Notes under the pieces: generated by a model
Told to the model about the DNA's origin: nothing
Database searches by the model: none
What the model saw: only the letters and a program-made list of their open reading frames with translations
NCBI GenBank assembly: GCA_022539475.1
Contig: VCMS01000121.1
Coordinates: 1 to 64,000 of the forward strand
Direction: 5' to 3'
DNA: 64,000 nucleotides
Source of the DNA: Gracilaria domingensis
Taxonomy: Eukaryota; Rhodophyta; Florideophyceae; Gracilariales; Gracilariaceae
Translations under genes and position numbers: made by a program
In this document: one piece after another, positions 47,180-57,925 of the stretch
How positions within the stretch are numbered: position 1 is the first letter of the stretch
How the letters are laid out: each line of letters opens with the position of its first letter

Positions 47180-47733
47180 TGTGATATAGTACATATCGCG
47201 AGAAAACCCGAAGCGGTCTTGAGGCGACGGAGTGGGTTGTGGCTCGAGGGAGCGACTGTAATGAATCCGTACGGGGAGTAAGGAGGAAGCACCCGGCGAT
47301 CATCGGGGAGAGTGGGCGGTTGGTATCACCAAGCACGTTCAGGAGCGTGCGAAAGGGTACGAACGGCCTAATAAACCTTATAGTACTTAGCCTAACGGTC
47401 TGTCGGTAGCGCTACTTGACCAACAAGACGTACGGCAAAGGGTGCTTGGTGTTTACAACGTGAGGTCATGGCGAGGTTGGGGTTCGCCTAAACATCAGGT
47501 AAACCCGCCTCTGTACGACCTCCAGATAGTAACTTACAGTACTATACTACGCCCGTCAACGTCCTACTGGCATACGTGTCCTACGTACGCTCCCAAGTAC
47601 GCTTGGGTCCAACGTCCGATGCGGGGAAAACTACGCGTACAAGTAACCGCTCGGGCCAGCCCTACACGTACGACATGGCACTTCTCACAACCCACTCCGT
47701 CCGCGGCGATCAATCAGATCGTACTATACGACA
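47180..47733 (-). repeat. LTR (5' LTR in element orientation)
   Basis: Partner of 36659-37212. The primer-binding site lies directly inside it (47162-47178, minus strand), one base from the LTR edge, with the same TGGTCTCCCGACTTAGAA sequence as the other element. Confidence 0.92.
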
Positions 47734-48840
47734 CTGGCTCCCTGGTGGGCGATGGTCCCGTTGGGCTTTGCTCACTGTCCTCGTCATATATGGATGAGTC
47801 CTCTTTCGCACCCTCCGAGTCGGACTTGAAGGGCCCAGGGGGTGCGGTTCGTCGTATCCGTCGTACCCGTGGCAGGAATGCGTAGCGCGCTTCAGCTCGT
47901 TTGAGTCAATAAAGAGCTTCAGCTTCTCCATTCTTCCTTTTGCAGGACGCGTGGTCGCGGCGCGTTTGCGGTGCGGTCATCCCTCTCGAGGGCCAGCGCG
48001 TGCACTTTGGTGGTGCATGCGGGGTGCACAACGTGCGTCACGGCCCTCATGGCGTGAATTGAGCCCTGCTTGGGTCCCCTCTCCTTCTTGGAGTGCGCTT
48101 GGACTCCAAGCGTCAAGACTTTCCGGCCGAATGAGCCGGAGCGACGTTGGTAGCACGCGCGCGCGTGCACGGTGCTGCGCGCGTGCGCGCGGCACGTGCC
48201 AACAAGGCGGCGCGGTGCACAGTACGCGCGGCGGCCAGAAAGATATGTCCTCGATAGGTTAATAGGCTAGAATCGGCAAATTTCCCAGAAGGTTACTGGC
48301 AAGGCGAATCAAAAAATTCGCGCCGGAAATTACCTTCCCAGATCATCTGTCTCTTGCAGATGCTAGTTTTTGGCGAGGGTCGTCCAGAAATTGGGAAGGG
48401 TCGTCCAGTAAATTTGTGAAAAAATATCGAGATCAATTATTTCAAAATTTGGAGATAATTGCTTGGGTCGTCCAGAATCGCTGTGCCGTAAGTACTGGTG
48501 GGTTTTCCACTCATGCTAGTTCTTTAGTCGAGGGCTACCTGAACGGTATTTCGCGAAGTCTAGGTTCAGTTTCCATTAAGGTGCACATTACACGATACCT
48601 TCTGCGGAATGATACCCTGCAACGCATGGAATACTGGTGCTAGTACAGATGATGCCCATTATGAAATCATACCGTTTTATTCGTATCTATTCTTCTATCG
48701 ACCACTTTTGCTAACCACTACTTCGCTATATTACATGTACCATTTCCCCATGATGGAGCGGGTGTAGGCGCAATCTGCGGCGGATGCCGCAGACGGCACC
48801 TCCACCATAGTGCTGTATCGGTAGAACAAATACGCACTCC
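47734..48840. other. Flank beyond the gypsy element, GC-rich, no gene
   Basis: 47739-47885 reads as a protein-like tail ending in GAVRRIRRTRGRNA, followed by AATAAA at 47908-47913, so an older transcribed unit may end here, cut by the gypsy insertion. 48140-48240 is an alternating GCGCGTGCAC-type stretch able to form Z-DNA; similar sequence occurs near 23310 and 63800-63900. The remainder shows nothing recognisable. Confidence 0.4.
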
Positions 48841-48926
48841 GAGAGGATGAGGCGCGAAGCGCCTCATCCTCTCCGTTCCTCATGTAGGGAACCATGCCCA
48901 GATGCATGGTTCCCTACTTGAGGAAC
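48841..48926. repeat. Two adjacent long hairpins
   Basis: 48841-48873 has perfect 15-nt arms and a 3-nt loop. A single C (48874) follows, then 48875-48926 has 23-nt arms with one mismatch and a 6-nt loop. The layout mirrors 1199-1289 (long hairpin, C, short hairpin) although the sequences are unrelated. Confidence 0.85.
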
Positions 48927-48963
48927 CTGCACCTGCAACTCGTGAGCTACGTCCGCATCAAAA

Positions 48964-49110
48964 GTCATTTACCTGTATACGCAAGCAGAAAGTATCCATA
49001 AGTTAGTCAATTCTCCGTTGGATGCATTTGAAATGCGATGGAACCTACCGTTGATAAAACAAAGCAGAAACGTTGAGCTAGAAAAGTCGAGGGACCTAGT
49101 AACTCGCAAA
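48964..49110 (+). repeat. 147-bp direct repeat, copy 1
   Basis: Matches 49337-49483 with about a dozen substitutions. Starts GTCATTTACCTGTATACGCA and ends AACTCGCAAA. No coding role seen. Confidence 0.85.
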
Positions 49111-49336
49111 GGGAAGAAGAAGCATGAAAGGGATCGGTTAGATTACCAGCCCACCATCATCGTGAAGCGCGAAAGGTGTCGAAGCGAGAACTCACAAGCA
49201 AGGACACCAAGAAAGCCCATGCAGCAAACATATCGCAAGATGCGATAAACGAAAGAGCAGCCTATGTCCCAACCAAGCACCAGAATCGCCTATCCCGAAC
49301 AGTCAGACATCGATCTTGAGAGACGAAATGAAATTG

Positions 49337-49483
49337 GTCGTTTACCTGTATACGCAAGCAGAAAGTATCCATAAGTTAGTCAATGCTCTGTTAGATACAT
49401 TTGAAATGCGATGGAACGTACCATTGATAAAACAAAACAGAAACGTTGCGCTAGAAAAGTCGAGGGACCTAGTAACTCGCAAA
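49337..49483 (+). repeat. 147-bp direct repeat, copy 2
   Basis: Partner of 48964-49110, spaced 373 bp start to start. The intervening 226 bp show no internal structure that I can name. Confidence 0.85.
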
Positions 49484-49676
49484 AGTAACCCAAAGCCTTT
49501 TTCCTGCCGTTTACATGTCGCAGAGCGCGAAGAGACGTGGTAAGGATTGGTTAGTTTAGAACAAAGATACGTAGAAGGATATGGAAGCACGTACGAAAAG
49601 ACTGCACGGAAAGACTGCACGGAATACATCCGTGAGATACGGATGCTGTCCGCTTTATGGAGGCGTCCGACGAGGG

Positions 49677-49761
49677 CGGAGAAAGAGATTGAGGTACGCT
49701 TCATGTCCGCTTAATGGAATCCATTAAGCAGAGATGAAGCGTACTTCATTCTCTTTCTCCG
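49677..49761. repeat. 85-bp nested hairpin
   Basis: Outer arms of 28 nt (49677-49704 and 49734-49761) differ at two positions. Inside sits a perfect 9-nt-arm hairpin (49709-49729, GCTTAATGG and CCATTAAGC). A further small hairpin with CGCTAC/GTAGCG arms follows at about 49763-49782. It lies about 300 bp upstream of the Plavaka-like transposase and could be part of that element's end. Confidence 0.8.
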
Positions 49762-50072
49762 CACGCTACTTCGTAGCGAGTGCGAGGGCGGAAAAAAGTA
49801 CGACGGAGCGGAGTAGAACGCGAGGATGGCACGGATCACGACGGTAACAGAAGTTCGGACGTCGGACGGGCGGCGGCGGCGGAGGGAAGAGATTTATTTT
49901 TCTGTGCCAGATTGGACAAGTGTACAGCCTACAACGTTGCGAAACCACGTGTGTATAACCAGTGGTAGATAATACGAGAAGTACACCCTTGTTTTGAGGT
50001 CGACGTGTACCTACGTTCCTTTTTGAACGAAAGCACGTGATTTAAACTCAAAATATATTCTCCGTTCTCAGC

Positions 50073-53000
50073 ATGACGTCGATCTTGACTGTCGCTCGAC
50101 CTCCTTCTCCCTTCTTACAACCTTCCCTTGCAGTCTTTGTCGTCGTTTCTCGTTCATTTCTTCTTCCCGTGGTCTACTACAGTACACATAAGAAGCGTGG
50201 GTGCCCCTTCGTTACTCGCCGAGCAGTCTTATCTCTTCAACAGCATGTCAACCATTGCCCGTTTCGTCTGAAAGCAGCGCTGGAAGACGACAATAGCCGG
50301 TCCATTCGGAGAAGCAAGCGTCTCAAGCTTTCCGCGCCCGCGCCCGCATCTTCCGAAACGGTCACTGCCCCTTGTCGCCTTCCCGAGCCTCCGGTGTCCG
50401 AGGACATCGTCGACCCCACTCCGTGCGCCCCTCCCATTCCGGACACTTCGCATTGTGTTTCTCCTTCCCTGGATCCCGCGTCATTAGAGCGAGAACACGG
50501 AAGCAGTTCCCGCCCAGTGCCTTCTGAGGAGACCCTCGGTGATTTGCATATAGATTATCTCACGGTTCGTCTGGCTTCAGTAGCTTCCAACCTTGGTCAT
50601 CGTGAGGCTGACGAGCTAATTGGGCTACTTCGGGACCCACGATTCTCGCAAAAGCGATTCAACGAGACCATAACAAGTTCCAAGCGCTGTACAGAACTGA
50701 AGAACGCCATTTTCGAACGATACGCCTCAAAGGACGGTTTCAATCGAAGAACTGTCTCGCCAGAAGGATGTAAGTTCAGCGCCACCCTCTACACGAGAGA
50801 CCCCGTTCAGACACTTGTGAAACAGCTCCAGTTGGCTAAGAACGAAAACACATTCTTCCACCCTATACCTCAGACCTGCTCCACGAAAATATCTCACCCC
50901 ATGTCCGGCTCTCTCGCAAGAGACGCCACCTCAAAATTTGAGGAAATGGTCATGGGCTCTTTGGATAAAAGAATAGTGTGGTACTCACAAGAAGTAAGTT
51001 ACAGTGAATCTTTCGTAGGTCTTCTGCCGGTATACACCGATAAGTCTTCAACAACTCTAAAGCAAACATCGGTTACCGCCTATCCTCTTCACCTCATATT
51101 TCTCAACTTCTCCGACGAGCTTGGCCGTAAGTGTATCCGTGATGACCTCACAGTAGTGACATACTTCCCTACCACACTGATCGAGGTTTCCGCATCTGAA
51201 GCAGACGCAATGCTATTCGTTTCCAGCAAGTCTCTACGCGAGTCCAGGATGCAAATCCTTCAAGAATTTCTTCGTCAAGTCCTGGAGCCCATTCTAAATC
51301 TCACGCAGAAAGGTTTTCAGTTCATCGGCGAAGACAAACTAAGTCGAGTGTGCCATCCTCTGCTTGCAAGTTATTGTGCGCATATTCCTGAGGCTAAGGA
51401 CATTCTGTCCATTCTTCATGGGACCAAAACGGAAAGCCCGTGTCATAGATGCAAAGCCCCTCGCTCATCTTTATGCAGTCCTATTCCCACCTCATTCAAC
51501 GGACGTTCTCAGAAGCACACGAGAAGCATCCGAAAGACATACACAGCTATCTTGCAACATGCACAAAAAGACGAGGCGGAAAGACGTCCACGTCGTGCGA
51601 GGGAAAAGAGATCTCAAGCGGATACTCTGATGCGTTCAAATTCCATATCTCTCATTCCTTCGTTCCTCGAAACTTCCGTAAGCCTTGGAATGGTCCCGAG
51701 ACTGTCCCCATACAGTCTGTTCTCATTCGAACCATTACACAACTTGCATCTCGGCATCTCAAAGTTGATAAATACGGCCACAATCGAGAGACTGCAGTCA
51801 GACACCCTGTGCACCACAATAAGAACATCTGCATCGCGTTCATTTCGAACGATACGCACCAAACTCCTCAACCATGCAAACGCAATTCTAGCTGCCATAG
51901 AACGCGATTCTCCTGCCAAAGGTTTACATATCGATTTCTCCACGCAGGAGAAAGGCAAATCTTTGAATGGTATCTTCACGAAAGACGGTCTCCGTGGAAT
52001 GCTGGAGGCCAAAAACTACAAAGCACTTGACATGGTCTTTCCCTTCATAGGAGCATTCTTTGACATATGCTGTGGAGAACAGGACGTTGCCCCAATCACA
52101 ACCGTTTTCTCTCAGTACTCGGACTTGCTTTCGACCTTATTCAGATACAATCGTGACCCGTATTGGACTGAAAGCTCTCTCCTGTGTCTTAGTTCGGAGA
52201 TTGAAGCCTTCAAGCGTTCCGCAACAAAAACTCTGGCGGATTTTCATCCCTCCAGACTGGGAACTCTGAAGTTTCATCTTCTCGATCATCTCATGGACGA
52301 TATTCGCCGTCTGGGAAGTATCAAGTACTACGACGCAGGCATATACGAACATGCACACCTGCTATTTAAAAGACACTACAAAAAGACGTCCAGAAGAACA
52401 GCAACGGCTGTGGAGGAGAGTATTCGCTCCATTGAGCACGGACATGTTAGAAAGCAATGGAATGGCAATACTCCTTACCAGCGTAATCCAGGTTTACCAG
52501 GAACTTCCACACAGCTTCCTCGGTTTGCAATGAGAGGGCGTTCTTTCACTTTACGAGCTCTTCAACATTGTGTTTCAAGTATGTCCAGTTCAAAAACATG
52601 GACTGCTGTTAGAGAAATGTTCTCAAGTACGGACACAAGGTCGATTCTTGATCAAATTGGTGAACAGGCCCTTCCTTCTTTCCTCAGTCTCGTGAAAGAA
52701 ACACTGGATGAGCACTCTATTACATACTTCCCAGAAAAGACAAGGATAACTCTGGTGAATTCGGCCCTCGTGAAAGGCGGTTTCGTTCCGACTCTTGAAC
52801 ACTTCGATTCGTCTTCTAAGGCACTTAAGCTGGGACGACCCAAATACCCCATCATCCAACGTGTCTTCGCTTCTCCAGCATTTGGTCCCATTAGAAAGCC
52901 AAAGTTTTCCACTGTATTGGTAAGCGGAGAAGAGTCAGATACTTGGGTTGCCCAGGTAGTCGCTCTGATTCGAATATTTCTCCTTGATTCTGCACTTACC

Positions 53001-53348
53001 GCACCAGAGGTGGCATTCGTCCGGTATTTCGAGGTTTTACCCCCCGCAACAAACATCGACCACATATTGAAATGCATATCTTTACGGTGGGCTACAAACG
53101 ATGAAAAGAACCACACTCTTCCGTTCCCTCGTCATTCCAAAGCGGAGACTATCGTAGAGTTAACTCCTTGGTACGGGATGGTTCCGGCTTCTGCACTACA
53201 GGGAACTGTCCATGTTGTTCGATCAAACTACCCTGCTCCACCTTTTTGTCCTCCACTTCAATGGTTTCAACACCGATTCGACATCAATCGATTCTATCAT
53301 GATTCAGATGAAGAACCAACTGAGCACGTTGATCTTGTACAGCCTTAA
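50073..53348 (+). CDS. Plavaka/CACTA-type transposase, 1091 aa
   Basis: A single open frame from ATG 50073. An N-terminal single zinc-finger-like motif (GCPFVTRRAVLSLQQHVNHC, residues about 43-62) resembles the C2H2 finger at the start of Plavaka and KDZ transposases. The central part matches the Plavaka pattern: TRDPVQTLVKQL, PVYTDKSSTTL then AYPLHLIFLNFSDELGRK, a zinc pair CHRCKAPR, FEPLHNLHLGISKLIN, LKFHLLDHLMDDIRRL, and YYDAGIYEHAHLLFKRHYKK in place of the family's YNTE..ERLHIDYAK..YRAS block. Plavaka elements belong to the CACTA/EnSpm superfamily and move by cut and paste. Assignment rests on motif order read by eye; a KDZ relative is the main alternative. The gene is uninterrupted and its stop overlaps that of the convergent gene at 53345. 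I could not find the element's terminal repeats. Confidence 0.68.
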   Translation: MTSILTVARPPSPFLQPSLAVFVVVSRSFLLPVVYYSTHKKRGCPFVTRRAVLSLQQHVNHCPFRLKAALEDDNSRSIRRSKRLKLSAPAPASSETVTAPCRLPEPPVSEDIVDPTPCAPPIPDTSHCVSPSLDPASLEREHGSSSRPVPSEETLGDLHIDYLTVRLASVASNLGHREADELIGLLRDPRFSQKRFNETITSSKRCTELKNAIFERYASKDGFNRRTVSPEGCKFSATLYTRDPVQTLVKQLQLAKNENTFFHPIPQTCSTKISHPMSGSLARDATSKFEEMVMGSLDKRIVWYSQEVSYSESFVGLLPVYTDKSSTTLKQTSVTAYPLHLIFLNFSDELGRKCIRDDLTVVTYFPTTLIEVSASEADAMLFVSSKSLRESRMQILQEFLRQVLEPILNLTQKGFQFIGEDKLSRVCHPLLASYCAHIPEAKDILSILHGTKTESPCHRCKAPRSSLCSPIPTSFNGRSQKHTRSIRKTYTAILQHAQKDEAERRPRRAREKRSQADTLMRSNSISLIPSFLETSVSLGMVPRLSPYSLFSFEPLHNLHLGISKLINTATIERLQSDTLCTTIRTSASRSFRTIRTKLLNHANAILAAIERDSPAKGLHIDFSTQEKGKSLNGIFTKDGLRGMLEAKNYKALDMVFPFIGAFFDICCGEQDVAPITTVFSQYSDLLSTLFRYNRDPYWTESSLLCLSSEIEAFKRSATKTLADFHPSRLGTLKFHLLDHLMDDIRRLGSIKYYDAGIYEHAHLLFKRHYKKTSRRTATAVEESIRSIEHGHVRKQWNGNTPYQRNPGLPGTSTQLPRFAMRGRSFTLRALQHCVSSMSSSKTWTAVREMFSSTDTRSILDQIGEQALPSFLSLVKETLDEHSITYFPEKTRITLVNSALVKGGFVPTLEHFDSSSKALKLGRPKYPIIQRVFASPAFGPIRKPKFSTVLVSGEESDTWVAQVVALIRIFLLDSALTAPEVAFVRYFEVLPPATNIDHILKCISLRWATNDEKNHTLPFPRHSKAETIVELTPWYGMVPASALQGTVHVVRSNYPAPPFCPPLQWFQHRFDINRFYHDSDEEPTEHVDLVQP

Positions 53349-54226
53349 ATATTAAGGGCTCCATCCTCTACATGTTCACCTTGTGGTGCCTTTTCTTGTG
53401 ATCCTGTGTTACTTTCGAAATCGTTCATGTCCATTTCCTTGAACTTCATATCCCCTTCCTCGCATTCACCAACGAAACAATCGCTAATAGACCCCAATCT
53501 TCGGCTCACACTGTCAATAAAAAATTTTTCTTTCACAGTGAGGTAAAGTCTTCCGTTCGACGGCATTCGATATCCAAATGTAGCCTCTCTCATGTCATTA
53601 CCAAGAACCTTAGTCCAATCTTCCGTTGTCGTTCCAAAATTATGAAACTCGCTGGAATTGGTCCTCAAGACACGTTGCCCAACATCCCCCAGAACATTGT
53701 TTAAACAGAGAGGTAGCAGTTCGGCAAACTTCTTTGTAAACAGTTTCTGTCTCTGGCCACCCCTTGACACATCCGTACTTAGAAGGCTCACAACCGTCAA
53801 CACCCAGGCGTCCAAACATGCGAGCAACAGTATTGTGCCATCTAAAAAGGTGCCCGTATCCTTGTCTTCCACATCATACCGGATAAATTCCTTCAGTACT
53901 TGTACCCCGACACGGTTTCGGAAGAACAAGTCTTGATCTTCCGTCGGCATATCCTCGACATTGTCCGCATTGGAGTACTTTAGACGAACATATGGGGCTT
54001 TTCTCCACCATGAAGTGTTCGGTACACCATTTTCGTCAAGACGCAGTATGTTCTCCTGCGCTTCCTTCAACTGCATTGTGAGTTCGTCAGCATTCTCTTC
54101 TACCAGCTTTGTTCTTCTCCAAATCAGATCGTACCCCAGGAGCAGAAATAGTTTATCCCTCGTATTTCTCTTACGAACGCCCACGACGCCACTCATGGTC
54201 TGCCGCATTCTCTGCCTAAGGCACAT
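53345..54226 (-). CDS. Unknown 293-aa protein in the Plavaka-like locus
   Basis: Read from the ATG at 54226; an open frame continues 75 codons upstream but would overlap the divergent gene. I do not recognise the family. It is helical and charged (LVEENADELTMQLKEAQENI, LKEFIRYDVEDKDTG) with a hydrophobic helix LLLACLDAWVLTVVSLL in the middle and an acidic tail. Its stop codon (53345-53347) overlaps the stop of the 1091-aa transposase by two bases, and its start lies 69 bp from the start of the ParB-dioxygenase gene. Such tight packing in a gene-poor region suggests that the three genes travel together and that the last two share a divergent promoter. Confidence 0.6.
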   Translation of the reverse strand: MCLRQRMRQTMSGVVGVRKRNTRDKLFLLLGYDLIWRRTKLVEENADELTMQLKEAQENILRLDENGVPNTSWWRKAPYVRLKYSNADNVEDMPTEDQDLFFRNRVGVQVLKEFIRYDVEDKDTGTFLDGTILLLACLDAWVLTVVSLLSTDVSRGGQRQKLFTKKFAELLPLCLNNVLGDVGQRVLRTNSSEFHNFGTTTEDWTKVLGNDMREATFGYRMPSNGRLYLTVKEKFFIDSVSRRLGSISDCFVGECEEGDMKFKEMDMNDFESNTGSQEKAPQGEHVEDGALNI

Positions 54227-54295
54227 ATCTGCACGGGTCAAACAAAGTCTACCTCCGCTACGAAGCCCACTGCGTCGAAAAGGGCTTCTCCTGCG
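54227..54295. promoter_or_regulatory. Divergent promoter region
   Basis: The 69-bp gap between the starts of the 293-aa gene and the ParB-dioxygenase gene must hold or overlap both promoters. I see no TATA box, so this is inferred from gene arrangement only. Confidence 0.3.
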
Positions 54296-57200
54296 ATGAA
54301 TCAGACCGTCGACACAAGGGGATCTTCTGCTTCGAAACAGACGGTTCAGCAGGGGACGTCTGTGCAAGAGGAGGAAGATGAGATCATGAAAGGTCCCCTT
54401 CCAGACGCGGATGCGCAATCCGCACAAGGAGCTGGTCCATCTGTACCCCAAACTGCACCAGAAACTGCGGAGCAGCAGGACGATGACGTTGTGCTTCTGT
54501 CCGCAAGAATGGCACGTTCAAGTGTTTCTGGCGAGCGGTCTGGAACACAAGGGACACCTACTCGGAGCAAGACGTACAGACGAATTCGTCAGAAGGTACC
54601 AAAGGTGAACCTCAATCAGTACCGGATGGTTGTTGTTACTGTTGACATCACTCTGGTGGACACTCCGCCCAATTTACTCCGTGGAGTAAGTAAACGCCAC
54701 GTTGAAGCCCTTGTGAAGAGTATGGAGGAGCGGGGGATATTGCAGTCGATGGGTTCTCCAGTGGTGGCCTTACAAGATGCTACTACGGGAGAGAGGGATA
54801 CTGACAAGGGACGCCTAACGAAGAAGTGCTTCATTGTAGATGGTTTGCATCGTCTGAAAGCTATACAATATTTGGCAGCGACTGGTGCACCGAAGTGGAA
54901 GCGATTAGCCAAGTTTTGGCGTTGCAATCTGCTGATACGAAGAGATGGGAGGCCCATTGGGATGAAGGAATTGTTATGTGTTGCTTCGTACTTCAATGAG
55001 TCGACGAGTACCATGCGAAGGATGATGTTTGCAGACAAGATACACTCTATAGTTAGTGTGGTCGCCATTCTAATTGAAGATGTTGAGGGGGTGACGCCGG
55101 CAGACGTGGATCCTGCAGAAGTGACAGAAGTGTTGAAGGAGAGCCAACTGATTGGGACTGTGCAAGAGCGTCAGTACCTGAGATATGTCAATGTCGCCCT
55201 GCAACTCATGTCTTGTAAGGGAATGCTGGCCCATTTCGAGGATATATGTGAGACTGTGAGTGACATAGGTCTCACACATCTGTCCCATACTCCGCTATAT
55301 GTTTTGGATGCCGAGGAGTTTTCCTTCATTCTTGATTGTCTTCAGATGTTTCTATTGAAGGGCAAGTCGACGAAGACAAAGCAATGGAAAAGCTTTGAGG
55401 AGGTTCGAGGTTTCTTTTATGATAGAGCAGTGTCTCTGTTCCGCGCGGCTAGAGCAGTGAGGAATGAACTGAACGAGGAAGAGTCCATGGAAGTTTTCCT
55501 GAAACGCGAAGTCAGTCTTTCTGCTCCATCGAATGAAGATGACGTTGAAGACCCAGACAACAACGCAGCTGTGTATCAGTTCCTTTTGGGACAAGTTGTG
55601 AACTTCAACACATTGCCGCGTGTTCGGAGCAGGACGAACTCAATTAGAACTGCCACGACTTCCGTTCAGAATCGATTGCGGACGATGCTCAAGGTAATTC
55701 CGCCCCCCGCACCAGTGAAGCAGTCCGTGACGAAAAGGAGGACTCCCGCTGTTGCTGCTGCAACATCTGCCAGTGAAGAAGGGGAGCCGCGAAGAAGTGC
55801 ACGAGAACGGGCGCAGGTGAGTTATAGGGAAATTGAGCACGGCCGAAATCGAGGTGCCATAGAAGTTCTGGATAGCTCTGAAGAAGAACAGCGGGCTCCG
55901 CCGAGGAAGAAACGGAGAAAGACTTTCATACAACAGATGAGATCTACTCTGAACAGCATGACACCGGATGACCTGATGTCTCAACTAAATGAACATGTGC
56001 TGAGAGAAAGGTCGATGAAGGTTCAGTTCGTGGCATTGGGAGAGGGAGCGAATGCAGAGAACGCAGGCAGTTCTGCATTTGTGGATGACGATGAGCTTCT
56101 TTCTGTGACAGTTCCACGGGTTGTCACCGTCGAGAAAGATGCTGCGCCAGACGATCAGCAAGAGACAGGTGGGGGGTCATTTGATGACGAGTTACCTACA
56201 GCTCTTCCGGAATCTGAGCAGCACGGACTTGTTCGAGGTGACCGATATGATGGCCCACCGAACCCATCATGGTCCGGGTATGCCAGGCTGAGACCGCAGG
56301 AATGGCAAGGGAAGAACGTAATTGAGCACAAGGACCCCTGGCTCAGAGTCATTCACTTGCCGAAGGGACATAGGTCGGAGCTGCTAAGTGTCTCGAATCT
56401 CAGAGATGTACACCATCTTGTCTTTTGGCACGCTGCAAGGGCTGAACATCGCCTACGGGCGGAGACATTTGGTATGCAGTATCCTCGTACTCGACCGACA
56501 GGTATGGATGATGAAGAGGTGCTGTGGGTTGCTGCGAAGGAGCATGACGAATTTGGGCAAATGTTCTTCGCCCGAATGCAAGCTGAGCTAAGGCAGAATG
56601 GATATTGCGTGCTTGATGGCTGTGCGACGGATAATGGTGTCCCTAAATGGGAGGAGTTGGAAGAAGTTCGGGAGTTCGGAGATGTGTCGGGGAAGTTGGT
56701 GGACTTCTTCGAGAATGAGTATGGAGCGATGCCGGATATACGGAAAGGAGAGGAACAGAAGTCGTTTGTTCAAATAATCAACGATGATGAAGGATGGAAG
56801 GACGGTAGCGATGGACCATTTGAGGGGAGAGTGATGTCGACACGTTGGGGTACGGTGGAGAGGCCGGAGGATAATGAGGAGCTCAGGTGGGTTGTAAGGT
56901 CGCGTGCTTTACTTGATGTTCGAATGGGTACAATTGCTGCGGCTTTGGGACTATGGGACAATGAAAGGGAAGCTGTGAAGATGTACACTCCGAGAACTGG
57001 TGGTCGATTTCTGGGGACGACGAGAAAGTGCAAGCGCCAGACGCTGCACACCGACTTCAGTGGTCTGGTTACGAAGGAAACAATGAATACTAGCAACCCC
57101 GGATACTTTGTAATGGCCTCTGGGAAAGAAGGCTTTCCTCTCTGGGTGAGCGCTGGAAGCCATTAACTGGTGGGGATGAACAACCAACAGTTGCGAGTGA

Positions 57201-57610
57201 TGTCGGAGGTGTATCCAGCGAAGAAGATAATCATCCCACCGTACTCTGTATTCGTGGGCCGTGGTGATGTGACATATGCTGGAGCAAGTGGGAAGGACAA
57301 GGTGGATATGCCCGAGTCTATGGATTTGCTGGTTAGATACCACATGTACATGGTACCAGAGAGCTACGCACTACCTGATGCTGTTCATCGGGTTCGGAAT
57401 TTCCGACCCACGTTTGTCAATGGTGACGAGGAGGAGGAGGCGGAGGATGAACTGCTGTCCGATAAGGACGGTGGGGCGGTTGACATGGACGAAGACCAAG
57501 TGGTCGTGGAGATTGGTGTGGAAGCGGACGTCGGTAGAACAGAAGTGCTAGAGAGTAGTAGTGATGACGATTTGCCAATAATGAGGCTGCGAGCGCCTCG
57601 AAGTGGATGA
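54296..57610 (+). pseudogene. ParB-like domain fused to a 2OG-Fe(II) dioxygenase-like domain
   Basis: Open from ATG 54296 for 956 codons, then one in-frame TAA (57164-57166), then open again in the same frame to 57610. Residues about 111-187 match the ParB/sulfiredoxin fold: VSKRHVEALVKSMEERGILQ, PVVAL, and KCFIVDGLHRLKAIQYL with the VDGLHRL motif where ParB has GxxRR. A helical region follows, then a disordered basic linker with a nuclear-signal-like PPRKKRRKTF near 541-550. The C-terminal part is dioxygenase-like: HTD at 918-920 as the first iron ligands, PLWVSAGSH, IPPYSVFVGRGDVTYAGAS, and Arg1014 in LVRYHMYM as a possible 2-oxoglutarate ligand. The usual distal His of an HAG motif is Tyr994 here. 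The stop sits where relatives of this fold often have GSHK. A 45-nt GTGAGC...CAACAG segment (57146-57190) spans the stop and could be spliced out, but would remove conserved residues. Probably a recently damaged gene; TET/JBP-like base oxidation is a hypothesis only. Confidence 0.62.
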
Positions 57611-57925
57611 GAATGAGATGATTAGTAAATTATGTGTGTCTTGCGAGTATTAAGAGTAGTATACTATTACAATGCTATACATATGAACATAGAAAAGGTG
57701 CGGCAGGCTGGTGATTGAACAAATGTCAAACGTCTTTGGTCCAGTTGCGTCTAATTGCAACATGCCAAATGCTCGGTATCGTTAACATCATTGGTGGCAC
57801 CAGTCAATTCGCAATTGAACATGTAGCGTCCTAAAACTTCTGAAACTGCACTTAAGGTTGCTTTTAAGAGAAGTATGAAACTGAGAAGTCTATAGAGTTC
57901 CTGTCTATGCGGTGCTTGTGGCAGT

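Larger units (their letters stand above)
36659..47733 (-). mobile_element. Ty3/gypsy LTR retrotransposon with an antisense extra gene
   Basis: The 11,075-bp element has 554-bp LTRs (36659-37212 and 47180-47733), TG...CA ends and a CTGGC target duplication (36654-36658 and 47734-47738). The LTRs differ at about 13 positions by eye, roughly 2 percent, so it is older than the 17-27 kb element. On the minus strand the order is Gag, protease, reverse transcriptase, RNase H, integrase, which defines Ty3/gypsy. Between integrase and the left LTR lies a 3.3-kb region coding on the opposite strand. The pol part is broken at a few places, so this copy is probably inactive. Confidence 0.93.
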
